Assembly (NCBI RefSeq): GCF_032854445.1 | Contig: NW_027017958.1 | Span: forward strand, 248,001 to 312,000 | Source of the DNA: Liolophura sinensis | Lineage: Eukaryota > Mollusca > Polyplacophora > Chitonida > Chitonidae | DNA length: 64,000 nt | Direction: 5' to 3' | Part shown: positions 23,411 to 36,942 of the stretch, one piece after another | Layout of the letters: every line of letters starts with the position of its first letter | How positions within the stretch are numbered: position 1 is the stretch's first letter | Position numbers and translations under genes: made by a program | The notes under the pieces: generated by a model | Databases searched by the model: none | Seen by the model: only the letters and a program-made list of their open reading frames with translations | Told to the model about the DNA's origin: nothing

Positions 23411-26400
23411 TTGTAATCATTATAATAATGTGCTCCGTTACAAGGTGAACATTGGAATCATTACAATAGCGTGCTCAGTTACAAGATGATCATTGTAATC
23501 ATTAAAAAAACATGCCCAGTTACAAGATGAACATTGTAAAAAGTATAATATCATGTTCAGTTACGAAGTGAACATTGTAATCATTATAAAAGCATGCTCA
23601 TTTGCATGATAAACATTGTAATCATTAAAATATCATTTTCAGTTAAAAGATGAAGATTGTAATCGACATAATAGCATGTTCAGTTACACGATAAACATTG
23701 TAATCATTGTAATAGCAAGTTCAGTTACAAAGTAAACATTGTAATTATTAAATTAGCGTCAACTGTTACAAAATCATCATTGTAATCAATATAATAGTAT
23801 GCTCAGTTACAAAATGAATATTGCAATCATTATATTAGCATATTTCATTACAAGATGAACATTGTAATCATTATTATACCATATGTAGTTACAAAATAAA
23901 CATTGTAATCATTTTAAAAACATCATCAGTTACAAGGTGAACATTGTAATCAGTATAAAAGCATACTCAGTTGCAAAATGGACATTGTAATCATTATAAT
24001 CATATTCACTTACAAGATGAAAATTGTAATCATTATAATAACATCATCAGTTACAAAATAAACATTGTATTCATTATACTAGCACGTTCAATTACAAGAT
24101 GAACATTGTAATCATTATAAACAGCATTTTCAGTTGCAAGGTGAACATTGTAATCCTTATAAAAACATGCTCAGTTACAAGATGAACATTGTAATCATTA
24201 TAATAGCATGTTCAGTTACAAGGTGGACATTGTAATCATTATTATAGCATATGTAGTTACAAGATAAACATTGTAATCATTTTAAAAACATCATCAGTTA
24301 CAAGGTGAACATTGTAATCAGTATAAAAGCATACTCAGTTGCAAAATGGACATTGTAATCATTATAATCATATTCACTTACAAGATGAATATTGTAATCA
24401 TTATAATAACATCATCAGTTACAAAATAAACATTGTATTCATTATATTAGCACGTTCAATTACAAGATGAACATTGTAATCATTATAAACAGCATGTTCA
24501 GTTGCAAGGTGAACATTGTAATCCTTATAAAAACATGCTCAGTTACAAGATGAACATTGTAATCATTATAATAGCATGTTCAGTTACAAGGTGGACATTG
24601 TAATCATTATTATAGCATATGTAGTTACAAGATAAACATTGTAATCATTTTAAAAACATCATCAGTTACAAGGTGAACATTGTAATCAGTATAAAAGCAT
24701 ACTCAGTTGCAAAATGGACATTGTAATCATTATAATCATATTCACTTACAAGATGAATATTGTAATCATTATAATAACATCATCAGTTACAAAATAAACA
24801 TTGTATTCATTATATTAGCACGTTCAATTACAAGATGAACATTGTAATCATTATAAACAGCATGTTCAGTTGCAAGGTGAACATTGTAATCCTTATAAAA
24901 ACATGCTCAGTTACAAGATGAACATTGTAATCATTATAATAGCATGTTCAGTTACAAGGTGGACATTGTAATCAGTATAAAAGCATGCTCAGTTGCAAAA
25001 TGGACATTGTAATCATTACATTAGCATATTCACCTACAAGATGAACATTGTAATTATTATAATAACATCATCAGTTACAAAATGAACATTGTATTCATTA
25101 TATTAGCACGTTAAACTACAAGATGAACATTGTAATCATTATAATATCATGCTCAGTTTCAAGATGAAGATTGTAATCGACATAATAGCATGTTCAGTTA
25201 CAAGATGAACATTGTAATCATTGTAATAGCATGTTCAGTTACAAAGTGAACATTGTAATCCTTATAATTGCATGTTCAGTTACAAGATGAACATTGTAAT
25301 CATTATAAAAACATCATCACTTGCAAGGTCAACATTGTTATCAGTATACAAGCATGCTCAGTTGCAAAATGGACAGTGTAATCATTACAATAGCATATTC
25401 AGTTACATGATGAACATTGTAATCATTATAATAATGTGCTCAGTTACAAGGTGAACATTGTAATCATTACAATAGCGTGCTCAGTTACAAGATGAACATT
25501 GTAATCATTATAAAAACATCATCAGTTACAAGGTGAACATTGTAATCATTATAAAAACATCATCAGTTACAAGGTGAACATTGTAATCAGTATAAAAGCA
25601 TGCTCAGTTGCAAAATGGACATTGTAATCATTACATTAGCATATTCACTTACAAGATGAATATTGTAATCATTATAATAACATCATCAGTTACAAAATAA
25701 ACATTGTATTTATTATATTAGCACGTTCAATTACAAGATGAACATTGTAATCATTATAAAAGCATGTTTAGTTGCAAGGTGAACATTGTAATCATTATAA
25801 AAACATGCTCAGTTACAAGATTAACATTGAAGTGATTATAATAGCATGTTCAGTTACAAGGTGGACATTGTAATCAGTATAAAAGCATGCTCAGTTGGAG
25901 AATGGACATTATAATTATTACATTAGCATATTCAGTTACAAGATGAATATTGTAATCATTATAATAACATCATCAGTTACAAAATGAACATTGTATTCAT
26001 TATATTAGCACGTTCAATTACAAGATGATCATTGTAATCATTATAATATCATGCTCAGTTGCAAGATGAATATTGTAATCGACATAATAGCATGTTCAGT
26101 TAAAAGATGAACATTGTAATCATTGTAATAGCATGTTCAGTTACAAAGTGAACATTGTAATCCTTATAATTGCATGTTCAGTTACCAGATGAACATTGTA
26201 ATCATTTTAAAAACATCATCAGTTGCAAGGTGAACATTGTAATCAGTATACAAGCATGCTCAGTTGCAAAATGGACATTGTAATCATTACAATAGCATAT
26301 TCAGGTACAAGATGATGTTGTAATCATTATAATAATGTGCTCAGTTACAAGGTGAACATTGTAATCATTACAATATCGTGCTCAGTTACAATATGAACAT

Positions 26401-26647
26401 TGTAATAATTTAATAGCGTGTTCAGTTACAAAATGAACATTGAAACCATTATAAGAGAATGTTCAGTGCCAAGATAAACATTGCAATCATTATAATAGCA
26501 TATTCAGTTACAAGATGAACATTATAATAACCTAATACTGTGTTCAGTTACAAAATGAACATTAAAATTGTGATAATAGCACGTTCAGTGACAAGGTGAA
26601 CATTTAAATCATTATAATAGCATGCTCAGTTACAAGGTGAACATTGT
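23411..26647 (+). repeat. Partial HOR eq ~4380-6835 with amplified 368-bp segment
   Basis: Starts at the CTCCGTTAC monomer (GTGCTCCG at 23430, eq 4395). The 368-bp segment is present three times, and one further 41-bp monomer is added near 25510-25560 (two consecutive ACATCATCAGTTACAAGG monomers). It continues in register into the next HOR at 26648. Confidence 0.87.
23881..24984 (+). repeat. 368-bp tandem repeat, three copies (site 1)
   Basis: Nine monomers less one base, repeated at 23881, 24249 and 24617, taking ATATGTAG as the start. The first copy has TATACC before it where the others have TATAGC. Most HOR copies hold this segment once (for example at about 4840). The last few monomers of the third unit run into the normal downstream sequence from about 24970. 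Confidence 0.9.
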
Positions 26648-27169
26648 AATCATTATAATAGCGTCAACTGTTACAAAATCATCATTGTAATCAATATAAT
26701 AGCATGCCTAGTTACAAAATGAATATTGCAATTATTATATTAGCATATTTCATTACAAGATGAACATTGTAATCATTATTATAGCATATGTAGTTATAAG
26801 ATAAGCATTGTAATCAGTATAAAAGCATGTTCTGTTGCAAAATGAACATTGTAATCATTATTTTAGCATGTTCAGTTACAAGATGAACATTGTAATCATA
26901 ATAACAGCATGGTCAGTTACAAGATGAACACTGTAATCATTGTAATAGCATGCTCAGTTACAAGATGAACATTGTAATCATTATTATAGCATATTCGGTT
27001 ACAGGATGAACATTGCAATAACCTAATACCGTGTTCAGTTACAAAATGAACATTAAAACTATTATAATATCACTTTCAGTGACATGGTGAACATTGTAAT
27101 CATTATAATAGCATGTTCAGTTACAAGGTGATTATTGTAATTACTATAATAGCACGTTCAGTTACAAGA

Positions 27170-27178
27170 CACCCTTTG
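27170..27178 (+). repeat. CACCCTTTG patch monomer, copy 4
   Basis: Same patch. The preceding monomer has ACTATAATAG where most copies have ACTAGAATAG, a state shared with the copy at 56640. Confidence 0.85.
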
Positions 27179-27702
27179 TAATTATTATAATAGCATCTTC
27201 AGTTACAAGATAAACATTGTAATCATTATATTAGCACGTTTAGTTGAAACGTGAGGATTGTAATTGATATAATAGCATGTTCAGTTACAAGATAAATATT
27301 TTAGTTATTGTAATGGCATGTTCATTTACAAGGTGAACATTGTAATCATTATAATAACATGTTTACTTACAAGATGATCATTGTAATCATCATATTAGGA
27401 CGTTCAGTTACAAGATGAACATTGTAATTATTATAAAAGCATGTTCACTTACTAAATGAACATTGTAATTATTATAATATCATGCTTAGTTACAAGATGA
27501 ACATTGTTATCAGTATAATAGCATGTTCAGTAACAACATAAACATTGTAATCATTATAATAGCATGCTCAATTACAAGATGAACATTGTAATCAGTAAAA
27601 TAGCATGCTCAGTTACAAAATTAACAATGTAATCATTATACTAGTATGCTCAGTTACAAGATGAACATTGTAATCATTATAATAACATGTTCAGTTACCA
27701 GA

Positions 27703-27733
27703 GAGAACGACGTTAAGACCCAAGCACTCACTC
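27703..27733 (+). repeat. GC-rich aberrant monomer, copy 5
   Basis: Same sequence, in the nearly complete HOR at 26648-33400. The diagnostic base is T at 27759 (type T). Confidence 0.9.
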
Positions 27734-30700
27734 AGTTACCAGATGAACATTGTAATCATTATATTAGGATGTTCAGTTACAAGATGAACATTGTAATCAA
27801 TATAATAGCATATTCAGTTACAAAGTGAACATTGTAATCGACATAATAGCATGTTTAGTTACAAAATGAACATTGTAATCATTATACTAGTATGCCCAGT
27901 TACAAGATGAACATTGTTATCAGTATAATGGCATGTTCAGTTACAACATGAACATTGTAATCATTATAATAGCATGTTCAGTTACAAGATGAACATTGTA
28001 ATCAGTATAATAGCATGCTCAGTTACAAAATTAATATTGTAATCATTATAATAGCGTCAACGGTTACAAAATCATCATTGTAATCAATATAATAGCATGC
28101 TCAGTTACAAAATTAATATTGCAGTTACTATATTAGCATATTTCATTACAAGATGAACATTGTAATCAGTATTATAGCATATGTAGTTACAAGATGAACA
28201 TTGTAATCATTATAAAAACATCATCAGTGACAAGGTGAACATTGTAATCAGTATAAAAGCATTGTCAGTTGCAAAATGGACATTGTAATCATTACATTAG
28301 CATATTAACTTACAAGATGAATATTGTAATCATTATAATAACATCATCAGTTACAAACAAACATTGTATTCATTATATTAGCACGTTCAATTACAAGATG
28401 AACATTGTAATCATTATAAAAGCATGTTCAGTTACAAGGTGAACATTGTAATCATTATAAAAACATGCTCAGTTACTAGATGAACATTTAAATCATTATA
28501 ATAGCATGTTCAGTTACAAGGTGGACATTTTAATCAGTATAAAAGCATGCTCAGTTGCAAAATGGACATTGTAATCATTACATTAGCATATTCAGTTACA
28601 AGATGAATATTGTAACATTATAATAACATCATCAGTTACAAAATGAACATTGTATTCATTATATTAGCACGTTCAATTACAAGATGAACATTGTAATCAT
28701 TATAATATCATGCTCAGTTGCAAAATGAAGATTGTAATCGACATAATAGCATGTTCAGTTACAAGATGAACATTGTAATCATTGTAATAGCATGTTCAGT
28801 TACAAAGTGAACATTGTAATCGACATAATAGCATGTTCAGTTACAAGATGAACATTGTAATCATTATAAAAACATCATCAGTTGCAAGGTGAACATTGTA
28901 ATTAGAATACAAGCATGCTCAGTTGCAAAATGGACATTGTAATCATTACAATAGCATATTTAGGTACAAGATGAACATTGTCATCATTATAATAATGTGC
29001 TCAGTTACAAGGTGAACATTGTAATCATTACAATAGGGTGCTCAGTTACAATATGAACATTGTAATCATTATAATAGCATGTTCAGTTACAGGATGAACA
29101 TTGTAATAATTTAATAGCGTGTTCAGTTACAAAATGAACATTGAAACCATTATAAGAGAATGTTCAGTGCCAAGATAAACATTGCAATCATTATAATAGC
29201 ATATTCAGTTACAAGATGAACATTATAATAACCTAATACTGTGTTCAGTTACAAAATGAACATTAAAATTGTTATAATAGCACGTTCAGTGACAAGGTGA
29301 ACATTTAAATCATTATAATAGCATGCTCAGTTACAAGGTGAACATTGTAATCATTATAATAGCGTCAACTGTTACAAAATCATCATTATAATCAATATAA
29401 TAGCATGCCTAGTTGCAAAATGAATATTGCAATCATTATATTAGCATATTTCATTACAAGATGAACATTGTAATCATTATTATAGCATATGTAGTTATAA
29501 GATGAGCATTGTAATCAGTATAAAAGCATGTTCTGTTGCAAAATGAACATTGTAATCATTATTTTAGCATGTTCAGTTACAAGATGAACATTGTAATCAT
29601 AATAACAGCATGGTCAGTTACAAGATGAACACTGTAATCATTGTAATAGCATGTTCAGTTACTAGATTACCATTGTAATAATTTAATAGCGTGTTCAGTT
29701 ACAAAATGAACATTGAAATCATTATAATAGAATGTTCATTGGCAAGATGAACATTGTAATCATTATAATAGCATATTCAGTTACAAGATGAACATTATAA
29801 TAACCTAATACCGTGTTCATTTACAAAATGAACATTAAAATTATTAAAATAGCACGTTCAGTGACAAAATGATCATTAAAATTATTATAATAGCATGCTC
29901 AGTTACAAGGTGAACATTGTAATCATTATAATAGCGTCAACGGTTACAAGATGAACATTGTAAAAGTTAAAATAGCGTGTTCAGATACAAAATGAACATT
30001 GAAATCATTATAATAGAATGTTCAGTGGCAAGATAAACATTGTAATCATTATAATAGCATATTCAGTTACAAGATGAACATTATAATAACCTAATACCGT
30101 GTTCATTTACAAAATGAACATTAAAATTATTAAAATAGCACGTTCAGTGACAAAATGATCATTAAAATTATTATAATAGCATGCTCAGTTACAAGGTGAA
30201 CATTGTAATCATTATAATAGCGTCAACGGTTACAAGATGAACATTGTAAAAGTTAAAATAGCATGTTCAGTTACGAAGTGAACATTATAATCATTATAAT
30301 AGCATGCTCAGTTGCAAGATAAACATTGTAATCATTATAATATCATTTTCAGTTACAAGATGAAAATTGTAATCGACATAATAGCATGTTTAGTTTCATG
30401 ATGAACATTGTAATCATTGTAATAGCATGTTCAGTTACAAAGTAAACATTGTAATCATTATAATAGCCTTAACGGTTACAAAATCATCATTGTAATCAAT
30501 ATAATAGCATGCACAGTTACAAAATGAATATTGCAATCATTATATTAGCATATTTCATAACAAGATGAACATTGTAATCATTATTATAGCATATGTAGTT
30601 ACAAGATGAACACTGTAATCATTATAAAAACATCATCAGTTACAACGTGGACATTGTAATCAGTGTAAAACCATGCTCAGTTGCAAAATGGACATTGTAA

Positions 30701-33400
30701 TCATTACATTAGCATGTTCAGTTACAAGATGAACATTGTAATCATTATAATATCATGCTCAGTTGCAAGATGAAGATTGTAATCGAGATAATAGCATGTT
30801 CAGTTACAAGATGAACATTGTAATCATTGTAATAGCATGTTCAGTTACAAAGTGAACATTGTAATTAGTATACAAGCATGCTCAGTTGCAAAATGGACAT
30901 TGTAATCATTACAATAGCATATTCAGTTACAAGATGAACATTGTAATCATTATAATAATGTTCTCCGTTACAAGGTGAACATTGGAATCATTACAATAGC
31001 GTGCTCAGTTACAAGATGATCATTGTAATCATTAAAAAAACATGCCCAGTTACAAGATGAACATTGTAAAAGGTATAATATCATGTTCAGTTACGAAGTG
31101 AACATTGTAATCATTACAAAAGCATGCTCAGTTGCATGATAAACATTGTAATCATTAAAATATCATTTTCAGTTAAAAGATGAAGATTGTAATCGACATA
31201 ATAGCATGTTCAGTTACAAGATAAACATTGTAATCATTGTAATAGCATGTTCAGTTACAAAGTAAACATTGTAATTATTATATTAGCGTCAACTGTTACA
31301 AAATCATCATTGTAATCAATATAACAGTATGCTCAGTTACAAAATGAATATTGCAATTATTATATTAGCATATTTCATTACAAGATGAACATTGTAATCA
31401 TTATTATAGCATATGTAGTTACAAGATAAACATTGTAATCATTTTAAAAACATCATCAGTTACAAGGTGAACATTGTAATCAGTATAAAAGCATACTCAG
31501 TTGCAAAATGGACATTGTAATCATTATAATCATATTCACTTACAAGATGAATATTGTAATCATTATAATAACATCATCAGTTACAAAATAAACATTGTAT
31601 TCATTATATTAGCACGTTCAATTACAAGATGAACATTGTAATCATTATAAACAGCATGTTCAGTTGCAAGGTGAACATTGTAATCATTATAAAAACATGC
31701 TCAGTTACAAGATGAACATTGTAATCATTATAATAGCATGTTCAGTTACAAGGTGGACATTGTAATCAGTATAAAAGCATGCTCAGTTGCAAAATGGACA
31801 TTCTAATCATTACATTAGCATATTCACTTACAAGATGAACATTGTAATTATTATAATAACATCATCAGTTACAAAATGAACATTGTATTCATTATATTAG
31901 CACGTTGAACTACAAGATGAACATTGTAATCATTATAATATCATGCTCAGTTTCAAGATGAAGATTGTAATCGACATAATAGCATGTTCAGTTACAAGAT
32001 GAACATTGTAATAATTGTAATAGCATGTTCAGTTACAAAGTGAACATTGTAATCCTTATAATTGCATGTTCAGTTACAAGATGAACATTGTAATCATTAT
32101 AAAAACATCATCAGTTGCAAGGTCAACATTGTTATCAGTATACAAGCATGCTCAGTTGCAAAATGCACAGTGTAATCATTACAATAGCATATTCAGTTAC
32201 ATGATGAACATTGTAATCATTATAATAATGTGCTCAGTTACAAGGTGAACATTGTAATCATTACAAAAGAGTGCTCAGTTACAAGATGAACATTGTAATC
32301 ATTATAAAAACATCATCAGTTACAAGGTGAACATTGTAATCAGTATAAAAGCATGCTCAGTTGCAAAATGGACATTGTAATCATTACATTAGCATATTCA
32401 CTTACAAGATGAATATTGTAATCATTATAATAACATCATCAGTTACAAAATAAACATTGTATTCATTATATTAGCACGTTCAATTACAAGATGAACATTG
32501 TAATCATTATAAAAGCATGTTTAGTTGCAAGGTGAACATTGTAATCATTATAAAAACATGCTCAGTTACAAGATTAACATTGAAGTCATTATAATAGCAT
32601 GTTCAGTTACAAGGTGGACATTGTAATCAGTATAAAAGCATGCTCAGTTGGAGAATGGACATTATAATTATTACATTAGCATATTCAGTTACAAGATGAA
32701 TATTGTAATCATTATAATAACATCATCAGTTACAAAATGAACATTGTATTCATTATATTAGCACGTTCAATTACAAGATGATCATTGTAATCATTATAAT
32801 ATCATGCTCAGTTGCAAGATGAATATTGTAATCGACATAATAGCATGTTCAGTTACAAGATGAACATTATAATCATTGTAATAGCATGTTCAGTTACAAA
32901 GTGAACATTGTAATCCTTATAATTGCATGTTCAGTTACCAGATGAACATTGTAATCATTATAAAAACATCATCAGTTGCAAGGTGAACATTGTAATCAGT
33001 ATACAAGCATGCTCAGTTGCAAAATGGACATTGTAATCATTACAATAGCATATTCAGGTACAAGATGATGTTGTAATCATTATAATAATGTGCTCAGTTA
33101 CAAGGTGGACATTGTAATCATTACAATATCGTGCTCAGTTACAATATGAACATTGTAATAATTTAATAGCGTGTTCAGTTACAAAATGAACATTGAAACC
33201 ATTATAAGAGAATGTTCAGTGCCAAGATAAACATTGCAATCATTATAATAGCATATTCAGTTACAAGATGAACATTATAATAACCTAATACTGTGTTCAG
33301 TTACAAAATGAACATTAAAATTGTGATAATAGCACGTTCAGTGACAAGGTGAACATTTAAATCATTATAATAGCATGCTCAGTTACAAGGTGAACATTGT

Positions 33401-33730
33401 AATCATTATAATAGCGTCAACTGTTACAAAATCATCATTGTAATCAATATAAAAGCATGCCTAGTTACAAAATGAATATTGCAATTATTATATTAGCATA
33501 TTTCATTACAAGATGAACATTGTAATCATTATTATAGCATATGTAGTTATAAGATGAGCATTGTAATCAGTATAAAAGCATGTTCTGTTGCAAAATGAAC
33601 ATTGTAATCATTATTTTAGCATGTTCAGTTACAAGATGAACATTGTAATCATAATAACAGCATGGTCAGTTACAAGATGAACACTGTAATCATTGTAATA
33701 GCATGCTCAGTTACAAGATGAACATTGTAA
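33401..33730 (+). repeat. HOR 5' fragment eq 1-330
   Basis: The first eight monomers of the HOR, then a jump to eq ~4380 within a shared CAGTTACAAGATGAACATTG motif. The same fragment with the same jump recurs at 50181. Confidence 0.87.
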
Positions 33731-36649
33731 TCATTATAATAATGTGCTCCGTTACAAGGTGAACATTGGAATCATTACAATAGCGTGCTCAGTTACAAGA
33801 TGATCATTGTAATCATTAAAAAAACATGCCCAGTTACAAGATGAACATTGTAAAAAGTATAATATCATGTTCAGTTACGAAGTGAACATTGTAATCATTA
33901 TAAAAGCATGCTCAGTTGCATGATAAACATTGTAATCATTAAAATATCATTTTCAGTTAAAAGATGAAGATTGTAATCGACATAATAGCATGTTCAGTTA
34001 CAAGATAAACATTGTAATCATTGTAATAGCAAGTTCAGTTACAAAGTAAACATTGTAATTTTTATATTAGCGTCAACCGTTACAAAATCATCATTGTAAT
34101 CAATATAATAGTATGCTCAGTTACAAAATGAATATTGCAATTATTATATTAGCATATTTCATTACAAGATGAACATTGTAATCATTATTATAGCATATGT
34201 AGTTACAAGATAAACATTGTAATCATTTTAAAAACATCATCAGTTACAAGGTGAACATTGTAATCAGTATAAAAGCATACTCAGTTGCAAAATGGACATT
34301 GTAATCATTATAATCATATTCACTTACAAGATGAATATTGTAATCATTATAATAACATCATCAGTTACAAAATAAACATTGTATTCATTATATTAGCACG
34401 TTCAATTACAAGATGAACATTGTAATCATTATAAACAGCATGTTCAGTTGCAAGGTGAACATTGTAATCATTATAAAAACATGCTCAGTTACAAGATGAA
34501 CATTGTAATCATTATAATAGCATGTTCAGTTACAAGGTGGACATTGTAATCATTATTATAGCATATGTAGTTACAAGATAAACATTGTAATCATTTTAAA
34601 AACATCATCAGTTACAAGGTGAACATTGTAATCAGTATAAAAGCATACTCAGTTGCAAAATGGACATTGTAATCATTATAATCATATTCACTTACAAGAT
34701 GAATATTGTAATCATTATAATAACATCATCAGTTACAAAATAAACATTGTATTCATTATATTAGCACGTTCAATTACAAGATGAACATTGTAATCATTAT
34801 AAACAGCATGTTCAGTTGCAAGGTGAACATTGTAATCCTTATAAAAACATGCTCAGTTACAAAATGAACATTGTAATCATTATAATAGCATGTTCAGTTA
34901 CAAGGTGGACATTGTAATCATTATTATAGCATATGTAGTTACAAGATAAACATTGTAATCATTTTAAAAACATCATCAGTTACAAGGTGGACATTGTAAT
35001 CAGTATAAAAGCATGCTCAGTTGCAAAATGGACATTGTAATCATTACATTAGCATATTCACTTACAAGATGAACATTGTAATTATTATAATAACATCATC
35101 AGTTACAAAATGAACATTGTATTTATTATATTAGCACGTTAAACTACAAGATGAACATTGTAATCATTATAATATCATGCTCAGTTTCAAGATGAAGATT
35201 GTAATCGACATAATAGCATGTTCAGTTACAAGATGAACATTGTAATCATTGTAATAGCATGTTCAGTTACAAAGTGAACATTGTAATCCTTATAATTGCA
35301 TGTTCAGTTACAAGATGAACATTGTAATCATTATAAAAACATCATCAGTTGCAAGGTCAACATTGTTATCAGTATACAAGCATGCTCAGTTGCAAAATGG
35401 ACAGTGTAATCATTACAATAGCATATTCAGTTACATGATGAACATTGTAATCATTATAATAATGTGCTCAGTTACAAGGTGAACATTGTAATCATTACAA
35501 TAGCGTGCTCAGTTACAAGATGAACATTGTAATCATTATAAAAACATCATCAGTTACAAGGTGAACATTGTAATCATTATAAAAACATCATCAGTTACAA
35601 GGTGAACATTGTAATCAGTATAAAAGCATGCTCAGTTGCAAAATGGACATTGTAATCATTACATTAGCATATTCACTTACAAGATGAATATTGTAATCAT
35701 TATAATAACATCATCAGTTACAAAATAAACATTGTATTCATTATATTAGCACGTTCAATTACAAGATGAACATTGTAATCATTATAAAAGCATGTTTAGT
35801 TGCAAGGTGAACATTGTAATCATTATAAAAACATGCTCAGTTACAAGATTAACATTGAAGTCATTATAATAGCATGTTCAGTTACAAGGTGGACATTGTA
35901 ATCAGTATAAAAGCATGCTCAGTTGGAGAATGGACATTATAATTATTACATTAGCATATTCAGTTACAAGATGAATATTGTAATCATTATAATAACATCA
36001 TCAGTTACAAAATGAACATTGTATTCATTATATTAGCACGTTCAATTACAAGATGATCATTGTAATCATTATAATATCATGCTCAGTTGCAAGATGAATA
36101 TTGTAATCGACATAATAGCATGTTCAGTTAAAAGATGAACATTGTAATCATTGTAATAGCATGTTCAGTTACAAAGTGAACATTGTAATCCTTATAATTG
36201 CATGTTCAGTTACCAGATGAACATTGTAATCATTATAAAAACATCATCAGTTGCAAGGTGAACATTGTAATCAGTATACAAGCATGCTCAGTTGCAAAAT
36301 GGACATTGTAATCATTACAATAGCATATTCAGGTACAAGATGATGTTGTAATCATTATAATAATGTGCTCAGTTACAAGGTGAACATTGTAATCATTACA
36401 ATATCGTGCTCAGTTACAATATGAACATTGTAATAATTTAATAGCGTGTTCAGTTACAAAATAAACATTGAAACCATTATAAGAGAATGTTCAGTGCCAA
36501 GATAAACATTGCAATCATTATAATAGCATATTCAGTTACAAGATGAACATTATAATAACCTAATACTGTGTTCAGTTACAAAATGAACATTAAAATTGTG
36601 ATAATAGCACGTTCAGTGACAAGGTGAACATTTAAATCATTATAATAGC
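33731..36649 (+). repeat. Partial HOR eq ~4380-6805
   Basis: Begins at the CTCCGTTAC monomer (GTGCTCCG at 33744) and carries GTAAAAAGTATAAT and GCAAGTTCAG, variants also found after the other eq-4380 joins. It includes 368-bp repeats and the doubled ACATCATCAG monomer at about 35540-35590. It stops at about 36650, where the alternative block begins. Confidence 0.86.
34195..34990 (+). repeat. 368-bp tandem repeat, two full copies and a truncated third (site 2)
   Basis: Starts at 34195, 34563 and 34931. The third is cut short: from the ACATCATCAGTTACAAGG monomer it passes directly to the GTGGACATTG monomer that normally ends the unit. That removes about 286 bases, seven monomers less one base. 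Confidence 0.88.
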
Positions 36650-36942
36650 ATGTTCAGTTACAACATGAACATTGTAATCATTATAATAGCATGCTCAATT
36701 ACAAGATGAACATTGTAATCAGTAAAATAGCATGCTCAGTTACAAAATTAAAATTGTAATCATTATACTAGTATGCTCAATTACAAGATGAACATTGTAA
36801 TAATTATAATAGCTTGCTCAAATACGAGATGAGCAATGTAATTATTATAATAGCATGCTCAATTAAAAGAAAAAAATTGTAATCAGTATAATAGCATGCT
36901 CAGTTACAAAATGAACATTGTAATCATTATACTAGTTTGCCC
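36650..36942 (+). repeat. Seven-monomer alternative block, copy 2 (5' end missing)
   Basis: Matches 15652-15944 at an offset of exactly 20,998, including the CAAATACGAGATGAGC and A-rich monomers. The first two monomers of the block are absent; the sequence enters directly from eq ~6805 at a shared AGCATG motif. Confidence 0.87.

Larger units (their letters stand above)
26648..33400 (+). repeat. Nearly complete higher-order repeat (6,753 bp)
   Basis: Matches copy 1 from eq 1 to eq 6835. It is two monomers (82 bases) shorter at about 28815-28860, where one GACATAATAGCATG/ATTGTAATAGCATG pair is missing. Anchors before the gap are at offset 26,647 and those after it at 26,565. It begins with the common TTACAAAATCATCATTG state rather than the TTTC state of copies 1 and 2. 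Confidence 0.9.

Noticed and set aside
25272-25454. A second family of 60-residue open frames at 25272, 32066 and 35300
   Set aside because: These also translate ordinary monomers. They stay open because local changes (AAGGTCAAC, ACATGATGAAC) remove or shift the TGA. The equivalent frame is closed in other copies of the same HOR position.
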